Assembly: GCF_023091865.1 (NCBI RefSeq)
Contig: NZ_JAHXDI010000001.1
Span: 682,001-746,000 of the forward strand
Source of the DNA: Chromohalobacter moromii
GTDB lineage: Bacteria; Pseudomonadota; Gammaproteobacteria; Pseudomonadales; Halomonadaceae
Reading direction: 5' to 3'
DNA length: 64,000 bases
The notes beneath the pieces are model-generated. The model was not told where the DNA came from. It worked only from the letters and a program-made list of their open reading frames with translations, and searched no databases. A program made the position numbers and the translations under genes. Each line of letters starts with the position of its first letter. The stretch's first letter is position 1. Below, piece after piece: positions 1 to 8,561 of the stretch.

Positions 1-895
1 CGCGAGAAAGCCCTGTGGATTCCGCCGACAGAGTGAAGCTTCCGTTGACCGTGCCGGCAAAAAGGCGTTGAGACGGTTCGGTGGCCTTGAGGATGTTGGA
101 GACGTCGAAATCGTCTTGGGGAGACTTACGCTCGATCAAGTAGCCTTCACGTGCATTTTTCATGACACGCAGTGCGAGCAGGTCGCCTTCCTGATCGAGC
201 TTGTAATCGAACGAGCGCCCGACACGCCAGCGGGTCAAAGCGCTCTTGTCGGGAATGCTGTCCAGAATGTGCATGACATCGCTGTATCCCAGGCCCAGGG
301 TACGCTCCGCCGTCAAGGCGAACGTATCGCCTTTCTGTACCGTATAGGTTTCCCATTCCGGCACGAATTCCTGCTGTGTAGCGATCTCGCGCTCAAGATC
401 GGGGGGGCCGTCCTCGTCGTGCAATTCCGTCGGGTCGATGGAAAAGTCTTCGTAGGACGTTCCGCCTAATGTTGCATCGTCGAGCTCGTCCTCGGAGAGA
501 AGTCCAGGTAACTGGATGGCCACGTGAAGGGCATCGGCGGCGAGGTAAGGAGGAGCTGCGTGCGCCTTGAAAGCGGGCGCCTCGGCCACGGTGTCATCAG
601 CCGCATGCGCCTTGTCGACGAAGTCGACATCGACGATTTCCTGAGCCTTGAGCTCACTCAGCGGAATGTCGTGCGTGGTGACGGTTTCCAGGGTGTCGAG
701 GGCATTGCTCGCCAGCGAAGGAGACGACGAACGAGAAGTGTCGACGTCCTGAGTGATCTGGTGAGTGGCTGAATTGCCACCATTATCGTCGATGACGGTA
801 ACGATTTTGTGCGCGCCCAGCACGGTCACCATGGTGGCGACCGGTAACAGAATTAATTTATGTGTGCGGGGCAGCGAATGAAGAATCCGCAGCAT
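1..895 (-). CDS. mepM: M23-family murein endopeptidase, MepM/YebA-like (3' end outside window)
   Basis: Reading the minus strand from the ATG at 895 gives an open frame that runs off the left edge after about 298 codons. The N-terminus has a short positively charged stretch followed by a hydrophobic segment (LILLPVATMVTVLGA), which fits a membrane anchor or signal. A low-complexity acidic linker follows, then a LysM/OapA-like module starting near the residues YTVQKGDTFALTAE. This order is typical of the gammaproteobacterial cell-wall endopeptidases MepM/YebA, whose zinc-binding M23 (LytM) domain lies at the C-terminus and would be beyond the window. The catalytic domain is therefore not seen, and the family call rests on the N-terminal architecture. 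In E. coli MepM cuts D-Ala-mDAP crosslinks during murein growth. The frame continues without a stop to base 1. Confidence 0.7.
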   Translation of the reverse strand, partial: MLRILHSLPRTHKLILLPVATMVTVLGAHKIVTVIDDNGGNSATHQITQDVDTSRSSSPSLASNALDTLETVTTHDIPLSELKAQEIVDVDFVDKAHAADDTVAEAPAFKAHAAPPYLAADALHVAIQLPGLLSEDELDDATLGGTSYEDFSIDPTELHDEDGPPDLEREIATQQEFVPEWETYTVQKGDTFALTAERTLGLGYSDVMHILDSIPDKSALTRWRVGRSFDYKLDQEGDLLALRVMKNAREGYLIERKSPQDDFDVSNILKATEPSQRLFAGTVNGSFTLSAESTGLSR

Positions 896-992
896 GATGA
901 ATAGAAGCCGTATACGTGAACGTTAAATAAATAAAAGGCATCGAAACGATAACTCATGCTAAATGAAATGCCTATCCTGTTCATGCATACAG

Positions 993-1025
993 TATAGGCA
1001 AGCCGATGTTATCCGCTTGCCTATA
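993..1025. repeat. Perfect 11-bp inverted repeat in the mepM upstream region
   Basis: The arms tataggcaagc (993-1003) and gcttgcctata (1015-1025) are exact reverse complements around an 11-base loop. It lies between the end of the pirin gene (1085) and the mepM start (895), both on the minus strand. There is no T-run on either side, so it looks more like an operator or a processed hairpin than an intrinsic terminator. It is about 100 bp upstream of mepM. Confidence 0.5.
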
Positions 1026-1084
1026 ACGTGGCTATGTTGGTAGTCCTTTACCGGTGCCACGCGATGTACCGTAGCGACATGACT

Positions 1085-1933
1085 TTAGTCGGTCAAGCTG
1101 CCGTCTCGATAGGCCTGCATGGCGGCCTCGAGCTCGTCGCGTGAATTCATCACGAAAGGTCCATAGTGAGCGATGGGCTCGCGATGCGGAGTGCCACGCA
1201 AGAGTAAGGCACCGGCCTTACCGTCAGCTTCCAGAGTGAGCGTATCGCCTTCCTCCAGTACTGCGAGATGACCAGTATTTACCACTTGGTTACCAATCTT
1301 TACCGTCCCTAAATAGGTATATACCAGCAGAGTCTCGTCACCGAGCTGCGTCAGCGACACGGTGCCCGATTCGACCCGCACATCGGCGACGCCGGCATTA
1401 CCCGCCAAGGCATCGAGAGGGCCGTCGACGCTGGCCGTGGCGTTTTGCCAGCGACCGCCGAGAGCGATCAAGTGCGCGGCTTGCCCTTCAAGGTGTGGCA
1501 TGTCCCGCGCGCGTATATCGCGGTAAGTGGCTGTGCTTAGTTTGTCGCGTGCCGGCAGGTTGATCCACAACTGAAAGGCGTGGAGTCCTTGGCTGTCGGT
1601 CAGCGGCATCTCGGAATGAATCATCCCGCGTCCGGTGTGCATCCATTGCGCATCGCCGGCATGAATGGTGCTGCTGTGGCCGAGGTGGTCTTCGTGCGTT
1701 AGCCCCCCGTGAATGACATAGGTGAGCGTCTGCATGCCTCGGTGTGGGTGCGGAGGAAAGCCTCCGATATAGTCATCGGGACGATCGGAGCCCAGTTCGT
1801 CGAGCATGAGGAACGGATCGAGCCCACCCTCGAAGTCGTGGAGGCGTTTGATCTTGACGCCATCGCCATCCTGGCTTGGGTGGCTGGGGCGAATGTGTTT
1901 GATCTGGCGGTCAGTCCGCGTCGTATGTGTCAT
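1085..1933 (-). CDS. Pirin family protein (YhaK/YhhW-type quercetinase-like cupin)
   Basis: A 282-residue bicupin of the pirin family. The N-terminal cupin is clear: the segments GGFPPHPHRGMQTLTYV and HTGRGMIHSE carry the conserved His and Glu metal ligands of pirins, so a mononuclear iron site is expected. Bacterial pirins such as YhhW have quercetin dioxygenase activity and are often tied to quinone or oxidative stress. The start at 1933 was chosen because AAGAGGG lies just upstream; a longer in-frame start at 1996 would run into the divergent regulator's promoter. The gene is divergent from the LysR gene at 2027, which is probably its regulator. The grouping of pirin, LysR and glutathionyl-hydroquinone reductase resembles E. 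coli yhaK-yhaJ-yqjG. Confidence 0.88.
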   Translation of the reverse strand: MTHTTRTDRQIKHIRPSHPSQDGDGVKIKRLHDFEGGLDPFLMLDELGSDRPDDYIGGFPPHPHRGMQTLTYVIHGGLTHEDHLGHSSTIHAGDAQWMHTGRGMIHSEMPLTDSQGLHAFQLWINLPARDKLSTATYRDIRARDMPHLEGQAAHLIALGGRWQNATASVDGPLDALAGNAGVADVRVESGTVSLTQLGDETLLVYTYLGTVKIGNQVVNTGHLAVLEEGDTLTLEADGKAGALLLRGTPHREPIAHYGPFVMNSRDELEAAMQAYRDGSLTD

Positions 1934-2026
1934 GGTGAGCCCTCTTGATGACCATGCCTGGCATTCTAGTTCGTATTTTTCGAAAATTAATCGCATATTT
2001 TTGCTCCTAACCTTCGGGATAATCGA

Positions 2027-2941
2027 ATGGTCAATGTCACGTTAGCGCAATGGAGAATGCTCGCCGCCGTGGTCGATCATGGTGGTTTCGCGCGTGCCGC
2101 CGAAGCCGTGCACAAGAGTCCTTCCACGCTCAATCACGCGGTACACAAGCTTGAAGAGCAGTTAGGCGTCCAGGTGCTGGAACCCGTGGGGCGCCAGGTG
2201 CGATTGACCGAGGCGGGCGACATGTTGCTACGTCGTGCCCGGCAATTGCTGGAAAGCGCCGAGGCTCTGGAAGATGTCGCCGGACGCTTGGGCGAGGGGC
2301 TCGAAGCCGAGGTGGTGATCGCCGTCGATCAGATCTTTCCGCCGGATGCCTTGGCGCATGCGTTGGACAGTGTCTCGCGCCACTATCCCCATGTTCGCGT
2401 GCAATTGCATGAAACCGTACTCAATGGCGGTGTCGAGATGCTCTACGATGGACGAGCGGACCTGGTGGTGTCTGGCATCGCCGCCCAGGGGTTTCTGGGC
2501 GAGCCATTGGTCAACGTGGAGTTTTTGGCTGTCTCGCATCCCGAGCATCCCCTGCAGCATCTGGGGCGTGAACTCGACCTGCGCGATCTGGAGCAGCATC
2601 GTCAGTTGGTGGTGCGAGATTCGGCGCTACATCAGTCGATGGATGCCGGGTGGCTCAAGGCCGAGCAGCGCTGGACCTTGAGTCACCTGGTGACGTCGTT
2701 CGACATGCTGTGCCGTGGGTTGGGGTTCGCCTGGATGCCGACGACCCGCATTCGCGAGGCATTGCGTATGGGGACGCTTGTCCCCTTGCCTCTGGCGCTC
2801 GGGGGGCGTCGCGAAACGCCGATGCAGTTAATCTTTCGCGACCGGGACCGCGCCGGGCCTGCCACGCGGGCGTTGGCGGCGGCCCTGCACGAAGCCGTGG
2901 CCGATTGCTGTGATGAACATTCGATAGAAACGAATGATTAG
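2027..2941 (+). CDS. LysR family transcriptional regulator (YhaJ-like)
   Basis: 304 residues, the usual LysR length. Residues 1-60 form the winged helix-turn-helix (FARAAEAVHKSPSTLNHAV is the recognition region), and the rest is a periplasmic-binding-protein-like co-inducer domain. The gene is transcribed away from the pirin gene with about 90 bp between the starts, the classical arrangement for a LysR regulator and its target. The glutathionyl-hydroquinone reductase gene follows on the same strand 115 bp downstream. E. coli YhaJ controls yhaK and yqjF and responds to aromatic or quinone-like compounds; assigning the same role here is inference from gene order. Confidence 0.85.
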   Translation: MVNVTLAQWRMLAAVVDHGGFARAAEAVHKSPSTLNHAVHKLEEQLGVQVLEPVGRQVRLTEAGDMLLRRARQLLESAEALEDVAGRLGEGLEAEVVIAVDQIFPPDALAHALDSVSRHYPHVRVQLHETVLNGGVEMLYDGRADLVVSGIAAQGFLGEPLVNVEFLAVSHPEHPLQHLGRELDLRDLEQHRQLVVRDSALHQSMDAGWLKAEQRWTLSHLVTSFDMLCRGLGFAWMPTTRIREALRMGTLVPLPLALGGRRETPMQLIFRDRDRAGPATRALAAALHEAVADCCDEHSIETND

Positions 2942-3056
2942 GGCGCTTTAATGCGCTTGAGCATCGAATCAATCGTCCTATGCTGAGCGGCATCGAGAGT
3001 GGCCAGACGCCGGCCACCCGCTCAATAAGCGTCAGGATCGGTTTAGGAGAGCAGAT

Positions 3057-4058
3057 ATGGGACTGTTGATCGAAGGACGTTGGCACGACCAGTGGTATGA
3101 CACCAAGAAGCACGGCGGTGAATTCGTTCGCGAGTCCGCCCAGTTGCGTGACTGGGTGACGCCGGACGGTACGCCGGGACCGCAAGGCCAGCCGGGTATC
3201 GCGGCCGAGGCGGGGCGCTTCCATCTGTATGTGTCGCTGGCGTGCCCGTGGGCGCATCGCACCCTGATCATGCGCAAGCTCAAGGGGCTCGAGGACTTGG
3301 TCGGTGTATCACATACCAGTCCGCTGATGCTGGAGCAGGGCTGGTCCTACGCCACCGATGAAGGCTCGAGTGGCGATCCGCTCAATGGTGTCGACTACCA
3401 CCACCAGCTCTATACGCTGACCGATGCGCATTATACAGGGCGCGTGACGGTGCCGGCGCTGTGGGACAAGCGTGAGGAACGTATCGTCAACAATGAGTCC
3501 GCCGATTTGGTGCGCATGCTGGGCGGGGCATTCGATGACTTGACCGGCAACCGGCTGGATCTTTACCCGGTAGATCTCCGCGAGACCATCGATGCCGTCA
3601 ACGCCGATGTCTATGACCACATCAACAATGGTGTTTACAAGGCCGGCTTCGCCACGCAGCAGGCGGTCTACGAGAAACACGTCACGGCGTTGTTCGAGGC
3701 ACTCGAGCGGCTCGAGTCACGGCTCGACACCCAGCGCTATCTTGCCGGTGAGTGGCTGACCGAGGCGGACATTCGGCTATTCACCACGTTGATCCGCTTC
3801 GACGCCGTCTATCACGGACACTTCAAGTGCAATCTCCGGCGTATCGAAGATTATCCCAATTTGTCGAATTATCTGCGCGAGCTCTATCAATGGCCAGGCA
3901 TTGCCGAGACGGTGAATTTCGATCACATCAAGCGCCATTACTATTATAGCCACGACACCATCAACCCCACGCGCATCGTTCCCAAGGGGCCGGTACTGGC
4001 GCTGGAACGTCCCCATGACCGCGAGCGGTTGCCGGGGCGGGGCATTCGTGGTGCTTAG
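3057..4058 (+). CDS. yqjG: Glutathionyl-hydroquinone reductase (Xi-class GST, YqjG/PcpF-like)
   Basis: 333 residues, matching the roughly 330-residue Xi-class glutathione transferases. The active-site motif ACPWAHR near residues 61-67 contains the catalytic cysteine that distinguishes this class from ordinary GSTs. The segment WDKREERIVNNESADLVRML holds the family's glutathione-binding residues, and the C-terminal all-helical domain includes the conserved ADIRLFTTLIRFD. The enzyme reduces glutathionyl-hydroquinones back to hydroquinones in the cytoplasm. An AGGAG site lies just before the ATG. It probably works with the upstream pirin and LysR genes in quinone detoxification. Confidence 0.92.
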   Translation: MGLLIEGRWHDQWYDTKKHGGEFVRESAQLRDWVTPDGTPGPQGQPGIAAEAGRFHLYVSLACPWAHRTLIMRKLKGLEDLVGVSHTSPLMLEQGWSYATDEGSSGDPLNGVDYHHQLYTLTDAHYTGRVTVPALWDKREERIVNNESADLVRMLGGAFDDLTGNRLDLYPVDLRETIDAVNADVYDHINNGVYKAGFATQQAVYEKHVTALFEALERLESRLDTQRYLAGEWLTEADIRLFTTLIRFDAVYHGHFKCNLRRIEDYPNLSNYLRELYQWPGIAETVNFDHIKRHYYYSHDTINPTRIVPKGPVLALERPHDRERLPGRGIRGA

Positions 4059-4067
4059 ATCGATGTA

Positions 4068-4526
4068 TCAGCGTCGCTGCTGGGCGCGTGTCAGCCAGCG
4101 ATCGAGCGCATTTGCGAAGGTGCGTCGTTCGACGTCGCCATAAGGTTTGGGGCCGCCGGTATGCTCGCCGCTGGCGCGCAGGGTTTCCATGAAGTCACGC
4201 ATCTGTACCTGGGCGCGAATACTGTCGCGGGTCAGCGTTTCGCCACGATTGGTGATGACCTCGGCCTCGCGCGCCAACGCGGCTTCCGCCAGTGGTAGGT
4301 CGGCGGTGACAACGAGATCGCCCGGCGCCACTCGGTCGACGATGGCGTCGTCGGCGGCATCGAAGCCACCGGGGACGGCCAGCGCGCTGACCCAGGCCGA
4401 GGGCGGCAAGGGCAGGCGGTGATTGGCGACGAAGCGTGTCGGCGTTTGAGTGCGCTCGGCGGCACGTACGATGACTTCGCGGGCATGACGCGGACACGCG
4501 TCGGCGTCGATCCACAACGTCGGCAT
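4068..4526 (-). CDS. yaiI: YaiI/YqxD family protein (DUF188, PIN-like)
   Basis: 152 residues, the normal size for the UPF0178/DUF188 family. The N-terminal IDADACP motif and the later segment GDLVVTADLPLAEAAL carry the conserved acidic residues expected of a PIN-like nuclease fold; the motif TNRGETLT is also typical. The biochemical function of the family is not established. A GAGGAAG site precedes the ATG at 4526. The gene converges on the yqjG-like gene with a 9-bp gap and is divergent from the helicase gene. Confidence 0.88.
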   Translation of the reverse strand: MPTLWIDADACPRHAREVIVRAAERTQTPTRFVANHRLPLPPSAWVSALAVPGGFDAADDAIVDRVAPGDLVVTADLPLAEAALAREAEVITNRGETLTRDSIRAQVQMRDFMETLRASGEHTGGPKPYGDVERRTFANALDRWLTRAQQRR

Positions 4527-4921
4527 GGGGAGACTTCCTCGATAATCGAATAGAGCTTGATGTACGAATAAGATTGGGCAAAGCCATTAGTCGATGGTAG
4601 TATGCCATCTCCTCGCATGTGTTGACCCCTCCATCCTGTATTCGTCCCTGTGCGATGTGCCTTCCACCCAACGTGGATAGAGCCTAAAGGACGTTTCTGC
4701 GCAAGGCGCATTGCCCGCTCGCTTCGAGCCGGCCGTGAGAGCGCTTGCCGCATCGATGGCGCGCCACGACGCGTAAGGTCGCCACAGCTGCCGCATATGC
4801 GGCAGGACGCAGGTGCTGCGACCGGCGCCTTTTGTTTCGATGCCCCAGGCCGAGCGGCCGATGGGCAATGAAGGCGCCTTGAATTTTTCCGCCGGTTCGC
4901 TCCGGCTATCCAAGGTGTGAC
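4527..4921 (+). promoter_or_regulatory. Long structured leader of the DEAD-box helicase gene
   Basis: This 395-bp gap has no convincing reading frame. A weak promoter candidate is TTGGGC (4574-4579) and TAGTAT (4598-4603) with 18-bp spacing, which would give a leader of roughly 310 nt. Within the leader are a perfect 18-bp palindrome (4788-4805) and a nested stem: GGCGCCTT (4824-4831) with AAGGCGCC (4871-4878), TGCCC (4841-4845) with GGGCA (4863-4867), and GGCC (4848-4851) with GGCC (4856-4859). The outer stem is followed by TTGAATTTTT, so it resembles an intrinsic terminator or attenuator 44 nt before the start codon. Long structured leaders are known for cold-inducible helicase genes such as csdA; regulation here is inferred. 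Confidence 0.5.
4788..4805. repeat. Perfect 18-bp palindrome in the helicase leader
   Basis: The sequence ctgccgcatatgcggcag reads the same on both strands. As RNA it would form a 7- to 8-bp hairpin with a tiny loop; as DNA it could be an operator. It lies 117 bp upstream of the helicase ATG. Confidence 0.6.
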
Positions 4922-6631
4922 ATGACCACGACTCCCGCTGCCTCGCCGACTTTCGCCGAGCTTTCGCTGCCGTCTGTTCTTCTTTCTACGCTCGAATCAT
5001 TGGGATATGAGACGCCCTCACTGATTCAGTCTAAAACCATTCCCGCGCTGCTTGAAGGGCGCGATGTGCTGGGTCAAGCCCAGACCGGTACTGGCAAGAC
5101 CGCTGCTTTTGCCTTGCCGCTGCTGTCGCGTCTTGACCTCAAGCGTCGTGAGCCGCAAGTGCTGGTGCTTGCGCCGACGCGTGAGCTGGCACAGCAGGTT
5201 GCCGCTTCTTTCGTCCAGTACGGCCGTGATCTCAAGGGGCTTGAGGTTCTCAGCCTGTGTGGTGGCCAAGAGTATCGCGAACAACTCAGTGGATTACGCC
5301 GTGGCGCCCAGGTCATCGTGGGCACGCCGGGACGCGTGATCGACCACCTCAATCGTGGCAGCCTTAAACTCGACGGCCTCAATGCGTTGGTGCTCGACGA
5401 GGCCGACGAAATGCTGCGCATGGGCTTCATCGATGACGTCAAGCGTGTGGTCTCCGACACGCCGAAAGAGGCGCAGCGCGTATTTTTCTCCGCGACCTTG
5501 CCCAACGAAATCTCGCGCATCGTCGATCATTACCTGGTCGATCCGCTCAGGATCATGATCGAAACCAAGACCAAGACGGCCGAAGGCATCGAGCAGCGCT
5601 TGGTGCGTATCGAAGGTGGCGCCAAGCTGGAGGCGCTATCGCGCTTGCTCGAGGTAGAGCCGGTGGACGCCGCTATTGCCTTTGTGCGCACACGTGCCGC
5701 CTGCACCACGCTGGTCGAGCAATTGTTGGCGCGTGGTGTGAACGCGGCGGCGCTGTCCGGCGACCTGGATCAAAGCCTGCGCGAGCGGACCGTCGATCGC
5801 CTCAAGCGTGGCAAGGTCGATGTCCTCATCGCCACCGACGTCGCCGCGCGCGGTCTCGACGTGCCGCGTATCACGCACGTTTTCAACTACGACCTGCCGC
5901 AAGACGGCGAGGCGTATACCCACCGCATCGGGCGGACGGGGCGCGCTGGGCGCAAGGGCGTGGCGATTACCTTCGCTGGTGGCCGCGAGCAGCGCCGCGT
6001 ACGTGATATGGAGCGTGTGACCGGTCAACAGATGCAGGAAGTCGAACTGCCCGATGAGTCCGTCATCCGTGCCCATCGCGACAAGCTGTTTCGTGAGCGC
6101 GTGCTGAAGACGCTGGAGCAAGGCAGCGACTATCAGCGTGAGTTGATCGAAGGCTTGGCCGACGACGGCTATGATCCCGTGGATCTGGCTTGTGCCATGG
6201 CCAGCATGGCGCGTTCCGGTGAGGCCCCCATCGGTCGCTTGCCGAAGCCGGGTGAGCGTCGCCCCGCTCGCCAGGGAGGCGGTCGCGACGAAAAACCCAA
6301 TCGTCGTGATCGTGGCCCGAGCGCTGGTATGACGCGTTACCGCGTGTCAGTGGGTCACAAGGATGGCGTCAAGCCCGGCCAATTGGTGGGTGCATTGGCC
6401 AATGAAGGCGGCATCGACGGTGGCAAAATCGGCCGTATCGACATCCGCAATGCCTTCTCTGTGGTCGAATTGCCGAGTACGCTGCCGACCGCTGTGCTGT
6501 CGCGTATCGGCCAAGCGCGTGTCGCCGGCCGTCCGCTGGAGATTGCCGAAGATCACGGCTCGACGGAGCGTGCCCCGCGGCGTCAACGTGAAAACGGAGA
6601 CGCTCCTCAGCGGAAGCGCTCGCAAGCGTGA
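4922..6631 (+). CDS. deaD: ATP-dependent RNA helicase DeaD/CsdA
   Basis: 569 residues with all DEAD-box motifs in order: AQTGTGKT (53-60), PTRELAQQ (85-92), DEAD (159-162), SAT (190-192) and HRIGRTGRAGR near 332. The C-terminal region after residue 450 holds the DbpA-type RNA-binding domain (from about MTRYRVSVGHKDG to RPLEIAED), as in CsdA and DbpA. CsdA unwinds structured RNA, assists 50S assembly and mRNA decay in the cold. The basic Arg/Gln-rich tail fits RNA binding. The gene stands alone between a long leader and a strong terminator. Confidence 0.93.
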   Translation: MTTTPAASPTFAELSLPSVLLSTLESLGYETPSLIQSKTIPALLEGRDVLGQAQTGTGKTAAFALPLLSRLDLKRREPQVLVLAPTRELAQQVAASFVQYGRDLKGLEVLSLCGGQEYREQLSGLRRGAQVIVGTPGRVIDHLNRGSLKLDGLNALVLDEADEMLRMGFIDDVKRVVSDTPKEAQRVFFSATLPNEISRIVDHYLVDPLRIMIETKTKTAEGIEQRLVRIEGGAKLEALSRLLEVEPVDAAIAFVRTRAACTTLVEQLLARGVNAAALSGDLDQSLRERTVDRLKRGKVDVLIATDVAARGLDVPRITHVFNYDLPQDGEAYTHRIGRTGRAGRKGVAITFAGGREQRRVRDMERVTGQQMQEVELPDESVIRAHRDKLFRERVLKTLEQGSDYQRELIEGLADDGYDPVDLACAMASMARSGEAPIGRLPKPGERRPARQGGGRDEKPNRRDRGPSAGMTRYRVSVGHKDGVKPGQLVGALANEGGIDGGKIGRIDIRNAFSVVELPSTLPTAVLSRIGQARVAGRPLEIAEDHGSTERAPRRQRENGDAPQRKRSQA

Positions 6632-6684
6632 TCTAGCCGCTAGCGGCTCACGCGCGCCGCTCGTCAGGTGACGAGCGGCCATGA

Positions 6685-6723
6685 AAAACGCCCCATGGCA
6701 ATGTTGCTGCCATGGGGCGTTTT
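6685..6723. terminator. Bidirectional intrinsic terminator between deaD and the dehydrogenase gene
   Basis: Perfect 16-bp arms aaaacgccccatggca (6685-6700) and its complement (6708-6723) enclose a 7-base loop. The A-run at one end and T-run at the other make it work on both strands, suiting the convergent genes. Confidence 0.9.
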
Positions 6724-6776
6724 GCGTTGCTGATGGCTCTTGTCCGGAAGGGCTCAGGCACATCAGGAGGGAATGT

Positions 6777-8354
6777 TTATCCCTCGCGCTTGCCGTCGAC
6801 GAGACGCTTCAGGCTGAGGCTGTTCGCTTCCTTGAGGGCCTCGGGAAGCAGCGAATCGGACAGGTTCTGATAGCACACCGGACGCAGGAAGCGGAAGATC
6901 GCGGCGCTGCCTACGGAGGTGGTGCGTGAATCGGTCGTGGCCGGGAAGGGACCACCGTGGACCATGGTATGAGAGACCTCGACACCAGTCGGCCAGCCGT
7001 TGGCCATGATGCGACCCGCCTTGCGTTCCAGCGTGGGCAGTAGGCGTGCGGCGGCGTCGGTGTCGCCTTCGTCCATCTGCAGGGTAGCGGTCAGTTGGCC
7101 TTCCAGTGCTTCGGCCACACGCTTCATCTCGTCCATGTCGCTACAGATCACGACCAGAGACGTGGCGCCGAACACTTCTTCCTGCAGCGATTCATCGGCC
7201 AGCACATCGGCGCCTTGCGTGGTGAAGAGGCCGGCTTGGCACTGGTTTTCGCCTTCGCCGGTAAGGCCACGGCCCACTTCGTTCACCTTGGCATTGCCCG
7301 CCAGCTTGGCGACGCTCTGCTCGTAGGCTGAATGGATTCCGGGCGTCAGCATGGTATTCGCAGGCGTCTCCTTGAGCGCCTTGCCGGCTTCTTCGATGAA
7401 GCTATCCAGTGCCGGGCTCTTGAGACCGATCACTAGGCCAGGGTTAGTGCAGAACTGGCCTGCGCCCATGGAAAGAGAGCCGACGAAGGCTTGGGCGAGA
7501 TCGGTACCGCGTGCTTCAAGCGCTTTGGGCATCAAGAATACGGGGTTGATGCTGCTCATCTCGGCATAGACCGGGATCGGCTCGGGGCGCGATTGCGCGG
7601 CTTGTTGCAGCGCCAAGCCACCCTTGCGCGAGCCGGTGAAACCGACCGCCTTGATGTTGGGATGCTTGACCAGCGAGGTACCCACTTCGTAACCGGCATC
7701 GAAGAGCATGGAGAACACGCCTTCAGGCATGTTGCACTTCTTGGCGGCGCTTTGGATGGCACGTGCCACTAGCTCGGAGGTGCCGGGGTGCGCCGAGTGT
7801 GCCTTGACGATCACCGGGCAGCCCGATGCCAATGCAGAAGCGGTGTCACCGCCGGCCACGGAGAAGGCTAGCGGGAAGTTGCTGGCGCCGAAGACCGCGA
7901 CGGGTCCTAGAGGAATGTGACGCTGGCGAAGATCAGGGCGCGGCATGGGCGTGCGTTCCGGCAGCGCCGGATCGACACGGACATCGAGCCATTCGCCGGC
8001 ACGGACGACACCCGCGAAAAGGCGTAGCTGGTTGCAGGTACGTCCACGCTCGCCTTCCAGGCGTGCGACCGGCAGGCCACTTTCGCTCATGGCACGTTCG
8101 ATCAGGCCACCGCCCAAGTGTTCGATTTCCTCGGCGATGGTCTCCAGAAACTTGGCCCGTTCCTCCAGAGAGGTTTCGCGATACGCATCGAAGGCGTCCC
8201 AAGCGAGCTGACAGGCGCGCTCGACCTGCTTGCTATCGGCACTGGGAAACTCGGGGGGCAAAGTCTCACCATTGGCAGGGTCAACCGCCTGGAAGCTAGT
8301 GCCGGGGCCGGCTGCGATGTCTTGTCCGATGATCTGTTTGCCTTCCAATATCAT
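6777..8354 (-). CDS. 2-oxoglutarate semialdehyde (2,5-dioxopentanoate) dehydrogenase
   Basis: 525-residue NAD(P)+-dependent aldehyde dehydrogenase of the KGSADH type. Visible landmarks are the nucleotide-binding segment FGASNFPLAFSVAGGDTASAL, the general-base Glu in YAEMSSINPVF, and the catalytic Cys in MGAGQFCTNPG near residue 302. It oxidises 2-oxoglutarate semialdehyde to 2-oxoglutarate, the last step of oxidative pentose and aldarate pathways, feeding the TCA cycle. It lies downstream of the XylX-like dehydratase gene on the same strand (207-bp gap), next to two sugar-acid dehydratases, which supports this substrate over other aldehydes. An AGGAGG site precedes the ATG. It corresponds to Caulobacter XylA in the Weimberg pathway. 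Confidence 0.88.
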   Translation of the reverse strand: MILEGKQIIGQDIAAGPGTSFQAVDPANGETLPPEFPSADSKQVERACQLAWDAFDAYRETSLEERAKFLETIAEEIEHLGGGLIERAMSESGLPVARLEGERGRTCNQLRLFAGVVRAGEWLDVRVDPALPERTPMPRPDLRQRHIPLGPVAVFGASNFPLAFSVAGGDTASALASGCPVIVKAHSAHPGTSELVARAIQSAAKKCNMPEGVFSMLFDAGYEVGTSLVKHPNIKAVGFTGSRKGGLALQQAAQSRPEPIPVYAEMSSINPVFLMPKALEARGTDLAQAFVGSLSMGAGQFCTNPGLVIGLKSPALDSFIEEAGKALKETPANTMLTPGIHSAYEQSVAKLAGNAKVNEVGRGLTGEGENQCQAGLFTTQGADVLADESLQEEVFGATSLVVICSDMDEMKRVAEALEGQLTATLQMDEGDTDAAARLLPTLERKAGRIMANGWPTGVEVSHTMVHGGPFPATTDSRTTSVGSAAIFRFLRPVCYQNLSDSLLPEALKEANSLSLKRLVDGKREG

Positions 8355-8561
8355 GCTTGCCTCCTGGCATTGATGGGCATATATGAGACATGGCGACGCT
8401 GAGCGCTAGAGTCAAGGGGCGTTAAGTCGCACCGATGTTGCGGCGTGACCCCGTGGCGTCGCGTGCGCCTCCCATGTCATCGAGAGTACTGTTTTGAGTG
8501 GATGCCATGGCCAGGCACAAATCTTCAGTGGCAGGCCATGTTGGTGTTGAAAAGCCGACCG

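Noticed and set aside
68-772. Plus-strand open frames at the window start
   Set aside because: They are antisense to the M23-family peptidase frame, which has clear protein features; the plus frames do not.
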